Positions 24,856 to 32,863 of a stretch of 64,000 nucleotides of DNA are shown here, in pieces. Source of the stretch: Flammeovirgaceae bacterium UBA2366. GTDB taxonomy: Bacteria; Bacteroidota; Bacteroidia; Cytophagales; Cyclobacteriaceae. The position numbers were made by a program, and so were the translations under genes. The notes beneath the pieces are model-generated. The model did not search any database. It was given only the letters and a program-made list of their open reading frames with translations, and had not been told where the DNA came from. The stretch spans positions 44,213 to 108,212 of the forward strand of contig DDTK01000009.1 in the NCBI GenBank assembly GCA_002344065.1, given 5' to 3'. Each line of letters begins with the position of its first letter. Position 1 is the stretch's first letter.

Positions 24856-26934
24856 CTAATACCCTCCAAAATACTTTCTCAAAAACCACTCGGCACCAAT
24901 CAGCAACAGCAGCACGAAGAAAATCCATTTCAGGTTGATGAGCGAATCGTAGCGTTCTTCACTGCGGATTATGCTTTTCGCCTCTTTTTGGGTTAACTCT
25001 CTTTTAAGTTGCTCTGTCTGATCCGTTTTATAGAATTTCCCTCCGGTTGCTTGCGCCAGTCTTCGAAGTAAATCAAAATCGGCCGTAAGGTTTTGTAATT
25101 CCAATTGCTGGGCGGCAATCATAAATTGTCCCCGCACTTCTTCCTTCTGATTGTTGATCACGGTAGAAGACCGATACCGGTATACACCTTCTTTTAAACC
25201 ATCAATGGCATATCGGCTATTTCCCGGACTTAATACATAATTGTATTGGTTCTTCTTTCCTTGCTCATCGGTAACTTCCAACTCAATCGTGTTACCGTAG
25301 ATAGGTTCGTAAATATCATTGTAAACCTGGCTCTCAAAAACAACAGACTCTGTATCGGAAAACTGTTGCTGGGTGGTATAGCTTCTGAATTTTCGCTTAT
25401 CGTCAGCCGTGCTTAAAAACTGAATCAACTTACCCATCAGTTCATCAAAAGCTTCTGTTTTTTCAGTTTTTGAAAATTCATGTAACCGCCATCGCCACAA
25501 CCCTTCACCAAGCATAACACCAACTTTACGTGATTCTTCTGTATGCACAAACAAAAGCGGCTTTTCGGTAACAAGGCTTCCTACACGCTGAGACAAAAGA
25601 ACTGCCGCATCAGGTGGAAAAACGGCCTTGCCAAAATGTACCTGCACGGGCGGGAAGCCTGAAAAAATTGAATTAGCCTCTGTCGAGACATTGAAATTTG
25701 TAAACGAGGGGTTAATAACCGGGGTAACTTCATCGAATTGTCTTGGTGGTTGTTCATACGATAAAGGCAATTGCTGTTGAGAAATTTGGTTCAACTCACT
25801 GGAAGCTCCGAGGATAAGAAATAGTGACGTTCTGCTTTTGGCAAAGCGCTGAAACACCTCTCGTGCCCGTCCACGGTTATCCGGAACCTGGTGAAAAATT
25901 GCCACATCAATATTTTCGGGTTGAAGATTTGCAGAAGGGGTCTCCTCCACCCCGGGAACATGAAGCAGAAATTCAAAATTCGAGTTTTGCTCAACTACTG
26001 TTCGCAATGCCTTTATATCGGGATGAGGGGCAGCAGCAACAACCAATATTTTCTTTCTTCCTTCAACAACCTCAATGAAAATTGTGGCCCGGTTATTTTT
26101 GGTGTTCCGTTCTGATTCCTTAGGTTCTACCTGAATATCCCATCGCTGAATTCCGGCTTCGGCCGCTAATGGCTGAAACTCGAAAGTCAACACTCCATCC
26201 GCCTGAACAAGCTGATTCTTGGGCTCAACCACATTTCCTTTGTGCTGAAGTGAAACAGAAATGTTTTCGCCCGGAAATCCTTTAACAAACACTTCAACCC
26301 GAATGGGAAATTTATTTCCCTGGTAGGCTATCTTGTTATACAGAATATTTCTGATCATCAGATCGGCACGCGGTGTTGTATCACCGATACCAATCGTGTA
26401 AACCGGAAAGTTATAATTGCCATAAACCGGTGACAGTCCGGCATTATAAATTCCATCCGATACAAAAACAGTTCCCGCCAGACTTTTTCCCTCAAAACGA
26501 TTTGAAATAGCTCGCAGTGATTCGTTTATGTTGGTGGCCTGCGCACTGAAGTTTTCATCCACACCGTCTTCTCCAGAAAAATTTGTAAGCTGTGTTTCAT
26601 AGCCAGCATCTTGAAGGGATGTTTGTATGCTCTTTAAATGCGAAGCGAGCGTCATTCTCGAGGTGGAATCAACAGTCTCTTTTATGGAAAGGGAATTATC
26701 CTGAAGGATAACAAAAACAGGTTTTTCAATTACATTTTGAATTTGTTTGATAATGGGACCCAGCAAAAAAAAAGTAAGAAAGAATACGAGCAATGCGCGG
26801 AAACCAAATAAAATCCAGTTCATCCGTTTTCCCCAGGGATGATGACTGGTGTACAGCAACCAGGCATAACCAAGCCCGGTGGCCAGACAAAGGATAACAA
26901 AAACCGATGGCGACTCAAATATTAGTTGCTTCAT
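24856..26934 (-). CDS. Membrane-anchored von Willebrand/glutamine-amidotransferase-like protein
   Basis: A 692-residue protein with two N-terminal membrane segments (VFVILCLATGLGYAWLLYTS and LFGFRALLVFFLTFFLLGPI) and one near the C-terminus (WIFFVLLLLIGAEWFLRKYF). Between them is a VWA-like domain (VFVILQDNSLSIKETVDSTS, GTVFVSDGIYNAGLSP) and a class-I-amidotransferase-like fold (KILVVAAAPHPDIKALRTVV, TSLFLILGASSELNQIS). Similar proteins accompany the BatA/BatD aerotolerance group; here it stands alone. Likely surface-sensing or protein assembly in the inner membrane; function not established. The canonical MIDAS metal motif is not clearly complete. Confidence 0.75.
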   Translation of the reverse strand: MKQLIFESPSVFVILCLATGLGYAWLLYTSHHPWGKRMNWILFGFRALLVFFLTFFLLGPIIKQIQNVIEKPVFVILQDNSLSIKETVDSTSRMTLASHLKSIQTSLQDAGYETQLTNFSGEDGVDENFSAQATNINESLRAISNRFEGKSLAGTVFVSDGIYNAGLSPVYGNYNFPVYTIGIGDTTPRADLMIRNILYNKIAYQGNKFPIRVEVFVKGFPGENISVSLQHKGNVVEPKNQLVQADGVLTFEFQPLAAEAGIQRWDIQVEPKESERNTKNNRATIFIEVVEGRKKILVVAAAPHPDIKALRTVVEQNSNFEFLLHVPGVEETPSANLQPENIDVAIFHQVPDNRGRAREVFQRFAKSRTSLFLILGASSELNQISQQQLPLSYEQPPRQFDEVTPVINPSFTNFNVSTEANSIFSGFPPVQVHFGKAVFPPDAAVLLSQRVGSLVTEKPLLFVHTEESRKVGVMLGEGLWRWRLHEFSKTEKTEAFDELMGKLIQFLSTADDKRKFRSYTTQQQFSDTESVVFESQVYNDIYEPIYGNTIELEVTDEQGKKNQYNYVLSPGNSRYAIDGLKEGVYRYRSSTVINNQKEEVRGQFMIAAQQLELQNLTADFDLLRRLAQATGGKFYKTDQTEQLKRELTQKEAKSIIRSEERYDSLINLKWIFFVLLLLIGAEWFLRKYFGGY

Positions 26935-26977
26935 TTCACTCGCTCAAAATTCCAACACAAGATTGACCATATTTGCT

Positions 26978-28249
26978 TCAATAACCATACTTTTCTTTCC
27001 AGCGGTCGCGTAAATATTTTCTTAACTCCTCTTCGCGGGCATTTTTACCCGGTTCATAAAATTTAGTTCCGGAAATTGCTTCGGGAAGAAATTCCATGTT
27101 CGCAAAATTACCTTCATGACTATGCGCATATTGGTAGCCCTTTCCGTACCCCAGGTCCTTCATTAATTTTGTTGGTGTATTTCTGATTGACAACGGCACC
27201 GGTAAGTCTCCGGTTTCATTCACTACACGAATGGCATCTTCAATGGCCATGTAACTGGCATTGCTTTTTGGTGAACTGGCCAGGTACACCGCGCATTGCG
27301 CAAGTATGATTCGTGCTTCAGGGTAGCCGATCATGGTTACCGCCTGAAACGTATTGGTGGCCATGACCAAAGCCGTTGGATTGGCATTACCAATATCTTC
27401 CGATGCCAGTATGACCAGTCTCCGCGCAATAAATTTTACATCTTCCCCACCTTCAACCATACGGGCCAGGTAATAGATGGCTGCGTTGGGATCGCTTCCA
27501 CGGATGGATTTGATAAACGCAGAGATGATATCATAGTGTTGCTCTCCACTTTTATCATAAATGGCAATTTTCTTTTGAGCAACGTTGGTAGCTAACTCAT
27601 CGGTGATTACCACTTTCCCGGAAGGTTCAGAGTCAACCACTAACTCCAGTAAGTTTAATACCTTCCGTGCATCGCCACCAGAAAGTTGAAAGAGTGCATT
27701 ATGCTCTTTCAATTCAACATCTCGTTTTTTTAATTGTTCATCATGCACTAAGGCATGATTTACCAACCTGAGCAAATCTTTTTCATCCAGCGCTTTTAAC
27801 GTGTACACCTGGCATCGCGAAAGCAACGCTGAGTTTACTTCAAAGGATGGGTTTTCGGTTGTTGCACCTATTAACGTAATTACACCCTTCTCAACAGCGC
27901 CAAGCAATGCATCTTGTTGTGATTTGTTAAACCGGTGAATTTCATCGATAAATAAAATCGACTTACCCGATAACCTTGCCTTTTCAATCACTTCGCGTAC
28001 ATCCTTCACGCCTGCGCTTACTGCACTTAACGTGTAAAAGGGCTTCTTCACTTCATGCGCAATGATGTTGGCAATGGTGGTTTTGCCCACACCGGGCGGG
28101 CCCCACAAAATCATGGAGGGAATATTTCCGAGTTGTATGGCCTTTCGAATGATACCTCCGGCACCCACCAGGTGCTCCTGCCCCACCAGGTCGTCCAATG
28201 TGGATGGCCGCATGCGCTCCGCCAAGGGTTGGTTTGCCTGAAATATCAT
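26978..28249 (-). CDS. rarA: Replication-associated recombination protein RarA (MgsA) AAA ATPase
   Basis: A 423-residue AAA protein of the RarA/WRNIP1 family. It opens LAERMRPSTLDDLVGQEHLV, has Walker A GPPGVGKTT at residues 50-58, Walker B SILFIDEIHRFNKSQQDAL, the sensor 1 ATTENPSFEVNSALLSRCQV and the C-terminal tetramerisation part (MEFLPEAISGTKFYEPGKNA). RarA acts at stalled replication forks with the beta clamp and SSB. It overlaps by 1 base the upstream DUF3667 gene (TAATG), suggesting a shared transcript, although a functional link is not obvious. Confidence 0.95.
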   Translation of the reverse strand: MIFQANQPLAERMRPSTLDDLVGQEHLVGAGGIIRKAIQLGNIPSMILWGPPGVGKTTIANIIAHEVKKPFYTLSAVSAGVKDVREVIEKARLSGKSILFIDEIHRFNKSQQDALLGAVEKGVITLIGATTENPSFEVNSALLSRCQVYTLKALDEKDLLRLVNHALVHDEQLKKRDVELKEHNALFQLSGGDARKVLNLLELVVDSEPSGKVVITDELATNVAQKKIAIYDKSGEQHYDIISAFIKSIRGSDPNAAIYYLARMVEGGEDVKFIARRLVILASEDIGNANPTALVMATNTFQAVTMIGYPEARIILAQCAVYLASSPKSNASYMAIEDAIRVVNETGDLPVPLSIRNTPTKLMKDLGYGKGYQYAHSHEGNFANMEFLPEAISGTKFYEPGKNAREEELRKYLRDRWKEKYGY

Positions 28250-29262
28250 TACAGCAATATTAACGTTACCAATGCATTAATCACGAATGCGAAAAGAATG
28301 CAGAAGAAAAATATACTGATCATTAAAAAGAACTTTACCACAGTCTTAAATCGTGACTGACCATACACCCTGCGCATAGCTTTGTACAAGTAAAAATTGA
28401 TGTACAGAAATACGAAAAAATTAATCCATTCGAGCCAATGCACTAATGAGAATACCATTCCCAGGATTCCAGCAAGGAAGAGGAAATCGTAGAAGAAAAC
28501 GGTGAACACCAAGTGTTCGGAATAGTAAAAATCTTTGCGGATGTAAAGCAGCTTGAGGATCAATGCAAACACCGGGAGCAAAAAGAAAATCATTTTTGGA
28601 ATGTTGGCCTGAAGGCTTTCACCAAAGCTTTTCCAGATGGTTTTTTCGTCCCAACCGCGTTGTTGTTTCAGGGTGATGAACTTGATTTTAAAATAGCGTT
28701 CAATCCGGCCATCTCTCTTCTCCGGTGGTTTAGCATTTTCAAGCGAATCGTATTCTTCCAGCGTTTTGGGATCATAGTTCTCATCCTGAATAGGATTCCC
28801 ATATGCATTACTAGTTGTATTGAGTGAGTCAAAGAAAGCGCGCTTTTCCTCACGGGTAAGTTCTCTGCCATCTTCCTGCACATTAATCTTATCTTCATTG
28901 GGCATCAGTGTGAAGATCAGGAAGAAAATAAAACTAAGAAATACATACATCCGGGCCGGGTGGTAGTATCGTTCGCGTTTGCCCTCATTGTAATCGCGAA
29001 TGAGAATGCCCGGCCTAAACATTAAGCTGATGAATGTTTTAAAGAACTTCGATTCGAAACTGAAAAACGAACTGATGAAGTTTATAGAAAGATCACCAAT
29101 GGCCTGCCTGCGGGGCAAATCCTTCTGCCCGCATTGCGAACAGAACTTACCGGTAAGGAGTGCACCACAGTTCAGGCAGTTTGGGTTTCCGGCAGCGCCA
29201 GCACCCTGTTCGCTTTCAATTATACTTTCCGATACCGGTAGAGATTTGCCTAACTCATCCAT
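28249..29262 (-). CDS. DUF3667 family membrane protein with N-terminal zinc ribbon
   Basis: A 337-residue protein starting at the ATG at 29262. The zinc ribbon CLNCGALLTGKFCSQCGQKD has two CxxC pairs and is followed by the DUF3667 signature (SSFFSFESKFFKTFISLMFR, PGILIRDYNEGKRERYYHPA). About five hydrophobic segments follow (RMYVFLSFIFFLIFTLM, IFFLLPVFALILKLLYI and others). The family is common in Bacteroidota and has no known function. Rare acidic insert after TM1 (NEDKINVQEDGRELTREEKR) faces one compartment. First gene of a two-gene unit with rarA. Confidence 0.88.
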   Translation of the reverse strand: MDELGKSLPVSESIIESEQGAGAAGNPNCLNCGALLTGKFCSQCGQKDLPRRQAIGDLSINFISSFFSFESKFFKTFISLMFRPGILIRDYNEGKRERYYHPARMYVFLSFIFFLIFTLMPNEDKINVQEDGRELTREEKRAFFDSLNTTSNAYGNPIQDENYDPKTLEEYDSLENAKPPEKRDGRIERYFKIKFITLKQQRGWDEKTIWKSFGESLQANIPKMIFFLLPVFALILKLLYIRKDFYYSEHLVFTVFFYDFLFLAGILGMVFSLVHWLEWINFFVFLYINFYLYKAMRRVYGQSRFKTVVKFFLMISIFFFCILFAFVINALVTLILL

Positions 29263-29376
29263 TTTCAAAATCCAATTTTGAAAATTACAAAATGAAAGGT
29301 GTTAACCGAAGTTTGCCCAAGCTTTCAGCCACGATTTGGTTTTTACCCTCAATGGCTCTACTTTTGTGCTCCAAAT

Positions 29377-29442
29377 AGCGGGGTGGATCCGCTAATGGGC
29401 GGATCGTTGGGCTCATATCCGCCACAGGCGGAAGAAAGTTCG
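29377..29442 (+). pseudogene. Degenerate copy of tRNA-fMet interrupted by palindromes
   Basis: GCGGGGTGGA (29378-29387), TCGTTGGGCTCATA (29404-29417) and AAGTTCGA near 29437 are identical to parts of the intact tRNA 109 bases downstream, in the same order. The D-arm is replaced by TCCGCTAATGGGCGGA (29388-29403) and the anticodon-stem 3' side and variable region by TCCGCCACAGGCGGA (29418-29432), two related short palindromic sequences. It cannot fold as a tRNA. This is a decayed duplicate. Confidence 0.6.
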
Positions 29443-29485
29443 AAAGATTGAAATACGGAGGGTAAAGCCTCTTTAAAAAATATAT

Positions 29486-29558
<73 letters not shown>

Positions 29559-29567
29559 CTTAGATAG

Positions 29568-29598
29568 GGCGACCTCAAAAGGGTCGCCTTTATTATTT
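29568..29598 (+). terminator. Terminator after tRNA-fMet
   Basis: GGCGACC, loop TCAAAAG, GGTCGCC followed by TTTATTATTT. It sits 10 bases after the tRNA 3' end. Confidence 0.8.
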
Positions 29599-29621
29599 GT
29601 CATGAGCAGCAATCAAAAAGC

Positions 29622-30512
29622 ATGTCATCCAGTCCATTCAAATCCGGTTTTGTAAGTATTGTGGGTAAGCCTAATGTGGGTAAGTCTACCCTAATGAACA
29701 GGCTGGTGGGCGAACAACTTTCCATTACCACCCCCAAGGCGCAAACTACCCGACACCGGATAATGGGCATTCTTAATGGAGAAAACTACCAGGTAGTGTA
29801 TTCTGATACCCCTGGGTTGCTGGAGCCGAAATATGCTCTTCACACAGCCATGATGAACTTTGTGAAAGTATCCTTGGAAGATGCAGACTTGATTTTATTG
29901 GTGGTGAGCCTTGAAGATAAGTATGAACCCGAACTCTTCGAACGATTTAAGAAAATACAAACTCCCATCTTATTGGTGATTAATAAAACTGATTTGGCCA
30001 AAGGCTCACAAGTACATGATAAGACCACTTACTGGAAAGAGCAGTTACCCAATCTTCATGCAATTCTTCCGGTTTCGGCTGTTACGGGTGAGCATATAAA
30101 AGAATTGTTTGAGACTATTATATCCGGGTTACCAGAGCATCCGCCCTATTTCCCGAAGGATGAACTGTCGGATAAATCCGAGCGGTTCTTTGCTGGTGAA
30201 ATTATCCGTGAAAAAATATTCATGAATTTTGAACAGGAAGTGCCTTACAGTACGGAAGTAGCCATAACTGAATTCAGCGAAACAGACGAAATCATCCGGA
30301 TGCGGGCTGAAATTTATGTAGAACGTGATTCCCAAAAGGGAATTATCATTGGCAAAGGTGGAAGCGCTTTGAAAAAACTGGGAATGGAATCTCGCCAGGC
30401 TATGGAAGCCTTCTTTAATAAAAAGGTATTTTTGGAAACACATGTGAAGGTGGCCGATAACTGGCGCAAACAGACAGATAAACTTAAAAGGTTTGGATAC
30501 CTGAATAATTAG
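29622..30512 (+). CDS. era: GTPase Era
   Basis: A 296-residue GTPase with G1 GKPNVGKS at residues 15-22, the switch region TTPKAQTTRHRIMGI, G3 DTPG, G4 NKTD and G5 SAVTG, followed by a C-terminal KH domain (AEIYVERDSQKGIIIGKGGS, ALKKLG). Era binds 16S rRNA and helps assemble the 30S subunit. It is followed by a repeat region and by der, another ribosome GTPase, probably on one transcript. Confidence 0.97.
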   Translation: MSSSPFKSGFVSIVGKPNVGKSTLMNRLVGEQLSITTPKAQTTRHRIMGILNGENYQVVYSDTPGLLEPKYALHTAMMNFVKVSLEDADLILLVVSLEDKYEPELFERFKKIQTPILLVINKTDLAKGSQVHDKTTYWKEQLPNLHAILPVSAVTGEHIKELFETIISGLPEHPPYFPKDELSDKSERFFAGEIIREKIFMNFEQEVPYSTEVAITEFSETDEIIRMRAEIYVERDSQKGIIIGKGGSALKKLGMESRQAMEAFFNKKVFLETHVKVADNWRKQTDKLKRFGYLNN

Positions 30513-30580
30513 TCAATTAGCCAATAGTGTCAATTAGCCAATGATTTTCAGAACGCTAATTGGCTAATTGGCTAATTGGC
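30513..30580. repeat. Direct and inverted repeat cluster between era and der
   Basis: TCAATTAGCCAAT occurs twice (30513-30525 and 30530-30542). From 30555 to 30580, GCTAATTG is repeated about 3.25 times, and these units are the inverse complement of the first set (ATTAGCCAAT/ATTGGCTAAT). The segment could form a long hairpin or a set of alternative hairpins. The era stop TAG adjoins its left edge and der starts 19 bases after its right edge. Confidence 0.75.
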
Positions 30581-30598
30581 ACATTGAATAATTGATTT

Positions 30599-31906
30599 AT
30601 GGCAAACATAGTAGCGATAGTAGGAAGGCCAAATGTTGGAAAATCAACATTCTTTAACCGGTTGATTGAAAAACGCCAGGCCATTATGGATGATATGCCG
30701 GGTGTTACCCGCGACAGGCATTACGGATATGCCGAATGGACAGGCAAATATTTTACGGTAATTGACACTGGCGGATATGTTACAGGATCGGAAGACAAGT
30801 TTGAAACGGAAATCCGAAAGCAGGTAGCCCTGGCACTGGAAGAAGCCTCGGCTATAATCTTTATGGTAGATTGCCGTGACGGCATTACCGGATTTGATAA
30901 AGACTTCGCCAATATTATCCGAACATCAAAAAAGCCCGTATTCATTGCTGCCAATAAAGCAGACACACCCGACAAATCGATCTATGCTGCCGAGTTTTAT
31001 GAACTAGCCTTGGGCGAGGTTTATCCGATATCAGCTGAAAATGGAAGCGGAACCGGAGAATTACTGGATGCACTGGTTAAGGTTTTCCCTTCAGAAGGTG
31101 TTGAGGATCCAAATGCGGGGATTCCTAAAATTTCCATTCTTGGACGACCGAACGTTGGTAAATCATCGTTACTGAATGCTTTGTTAGGAACCGAACGCAG
31201 CATTGTAACCGATGAAGCTGGTACAACACGCGATGCTATACACAGTCACTACAAAATGTACAATCAGAATTTTATCCTGATTGACACGGCCGGTATAAGG
31301 AAGAAAAGTAAGGTGCATGAGGATGTTGAGTTTTATTCCGTACTCCGATCGCTTAAGGCTTTAGAAGAAAGTGATGTTTGTATTGTTGTGTTGGATGCGG
31401 AACGTAAGATGGAATCGCAGGACGTTAATATTATCAGCCTGGCGGAACGGCAAGGGAAAGGCATGGTAATCATGGTAAATAAGTGGGATTTGGTAGAAAA
31501 GGATTCCAAAACCGCGGAATCCTTTAGAAAGGAGATTATGGAAAAACTGGCTCCAATCGACTACATCCCCATCATTTTCGCCTCAGCATTGAACAAGCAG
31601 CGCATATTCCAGGTAGTGGAAAAGGCTGTTCAGGTGTACGGAAATAAAACAAAGAAAATTCCTACCTCGCAGCTTAATGAGGTTATGTTGCCCGAAATAG
31701 AGCGTTATCCACCGCCTGCGATAAAAGGTAAATTCATCCAAATAAAGTACATCACCCAAGTGAATGCACGATTTCCATCGATTGCATTCTTTTGTAACCA
31801 TCCCCAATATATCCAACCGGCTTACGAACGTTATTTAGAAAATAAGATTCGTGAGCATTTCGACTTTGAGGGTGTACCTGTACGGCTAATCTTCAAGAAA
31901 AAATAA
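30599..31906 (+). CDS. der: Ribosome biogenesis GTPase Der (EngA)
   Basis: A 435-residue protein with two tandem GTPase domains: G1 GRPNVGKS at residues 9-16 with DTGG and NKAD, and a second GRPNVGKSSLLNALLG near 181 with DTAGI and NKWD. The C-terminal KH-like domain contains RYPPPAIKGKFIQIKYITQV and ENKIREHFDFEGVPVRLIF. Der is essential in most bacteria for 50S subunit maturation. Its lipoprotein neighbour downstream has its own promoter. Confidence 0.97.
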   Translation: MANIVAIVGRPNVGKSTFFNRLIEKRQAIMDDMPGVTRDRHYGYAEWTGKYFTVIDTGGYVTGSEDKFETEIRKQVALALEEASAIIFMVDCRDGITGFDKDFANIIRTSKKPVFIAANKADTPDKSIYAAEFYELALGEVYPISAENGSGTGELLDALVKVFPSEGVEDPNAGIPKISILGRPNVGKSSLLNALLGTERSIVTDEAGTTRDAIHSHYKMYNQNFILIDTAGIRKKSKVHEDVEFYSVLRSLKALEESDVCIVVLDAERKMESQDVNIISLAERQGKGMVIMVNKWDLVEKDSKTAESFRKEIMEKLAPIDYIPIIFASALNKQRIFQVVEKAVQVYGNKTKKIPTSQLNEVMLPEIERYPPPAIKGKFIQIKYITQVNARFPSIAFFCNHPQYIQPAYERYLENKIREHFDFEGVPVRLIFKKK

Positions 31907-31943
31907 AAATCTTACCTCTTTAGGCTTCAAAATCAGATCGTTG

Positions 31944-31951
31944 TATATTTG
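31944..31951 (+). promoter_or_regulatory. Bacteroidota -7 element for the small lipoprotein gene
   Basis: TATATTTG matches TAnnTTTG, 29 bases before the start codon; a TTTA about 22 bases upstream could be a weak -33 element. Confidence 0.55.
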
Positions 31952-31980
31952 CGAAGTTTTAAAATAAAAACCTGTAAACT

Positions 31981-32163
31981 ATGAAAAAGTTAATCGCATT
32001 GTTGGCTGTATGTGGCTTTGCATTTGCATTTGTTGCATGTGGTGGTCAGAAAGCTGAAGAAGCTGCTACAGAAGAAGTTGCTCCTGCTACAGAAGAAGTT
32101 GCTCCTGCTACAGAAGAAGCTGACTCTACTGAGGTAGTTGCTGATTCTACTGCTGCTGAATAA
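31981..32163 (+). CDS. Small lipoprotein with tandem ATEEVAP repeats
   Basis: A 60-residue protein. The leader KKLIALLAVCGFAFAFVAC carries a lipobox cysteine at residue 20, and the mature peptide is almost entirely small and acidic (A, T, E, V, P, D, S). The DNA shows a 21-base unit (GCTACAGAAGAAGTTGCTCC plus one base) repeated 2.6 times at 32065-32119. Such short, abundant, low-complexity lipoproteins are common in Bacteroidota and of unknown use. It has its own promoter and terminator, indicating a monocistronic, probably well expressed gene. Confidence 0.75.
   Translation: MKKLIALLAVCGFAFAFVACGGQKAEEAATEEVAPATEEVAPATEEADSTEVVADSTAAE
32065..32119 (+). repeat. 21-bp in-frame tandem repeat in the lipoprotein gene
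   Basis: Two exact 21-base units at 32065-32085 and 32086-32106 and a partial third to 32119 encode ATEEVAP repeats. Because the unit length is a multiple of three, copy-number change alters protein length without changing frame. Confidence 0.9.
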
Positions 32164-32186
32164 TAATTCAGTAACGTAAAATTGAG

Positions 32187-32214
32187 AGGCTTTAGAAATC
32201 TAAAGCCTTTTTTA
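32187..32214 (+). terminator. Intrinsic terminator after the lipoprotein gene
   Basis: AGGCTTTAG, loop AAAT, CTAAAGCCT followed by a T run: 9-base perfect stem. Confidence 0.85.
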
Positions 32215-32229
32215 TTTCCTTCACATTGA

Positions 32230-32862
32230 ATGACGGCAGAGCAAGTCCAGACTATATTATCGCAACACATACCTCAGCAAGCTATTTCCTATTGCCTTCG
32301 TTTGTGGAAAGAAAATCCTTTCATCTTTCGCATTACCAAAAGCAGGCAGACCAAAATTGGAGACTTTACCTGCAAGCCGGGTGAGCGTGTACGCATCACC
32401 ATAAACGAAGATCTTAATCCCTATTTATTTTTGACCACCTATGTTCATGAGGTGGCGCATTATCATGTACACCACCAGGTAGGAAACCGCGCTGAACCGC
32501 ATGGCGATTTATGGAAACAAACCTTTCAACGCCTGCTTGAACCGGTATTGAATAATTCTGTTTTTCCTGAACAACTGCTAACGTTGCTCAGCCAACACAT
32601 GCAACAACCTATGGCCAGTACGTTTGCTGATGTTGCACTGACTAAGGCCTTCCGCCAATACGATCATAACGTTGATACACACCTAGTGCTCTCATCCCTG
32701 GGTGAAGGAAGTGTTTTTCAATTGAACGGACGTTACTTTAAAAAAGGAAAACTCAAACGCACACGCTTTCTTTGCCAGGAGGTGAAATCAAAAAAGCAAT
32801 ACCTGGTGCCGGCCGAAGCATTGGTGAACAATGCTCAGCTAACGCTTGAATGGCATTTCTAA
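32230..32862 (+). CDS. SprT-like zinc metalloprotease family protein
   Basis: A 210-residue protein with a HEVAH zinc motif at residues 73-77 (in YVHEVAHYHVHHQVGNR), preceded by KIGDFTCKPGERVRITINED, as in SprT-family proteins. C-terminal to it lies a variable beta region (LVLSSLGEGSVFQLNGRYFK). Eukaryotic SPRTN digests DNA-protein crosslinks; bacterial members are mostly uncharacterised. The gene ends one base before the convergent nagB stop. Confidence 0.85.
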   Translation: MTAEQVQTILSQHIPQQAISYCLRLWKENPFIFRITKSRQTKIGDFTCKPGERVRITINEDLNPYLFLTTYVHEVAHYHVHHQVGNRAEPHGDLWKQTFQRLLEPVLNNSVFPEQLLTLLSQHMQQPMASTFADVALTKAFRQYDHNVDTHLVLSSLGEGSVFQLNGRYFKKGKLKRTRFLCQEVKSKKQYLVPAEALVNNAQLTLEWHF

Positions 32863-32863
32863 C

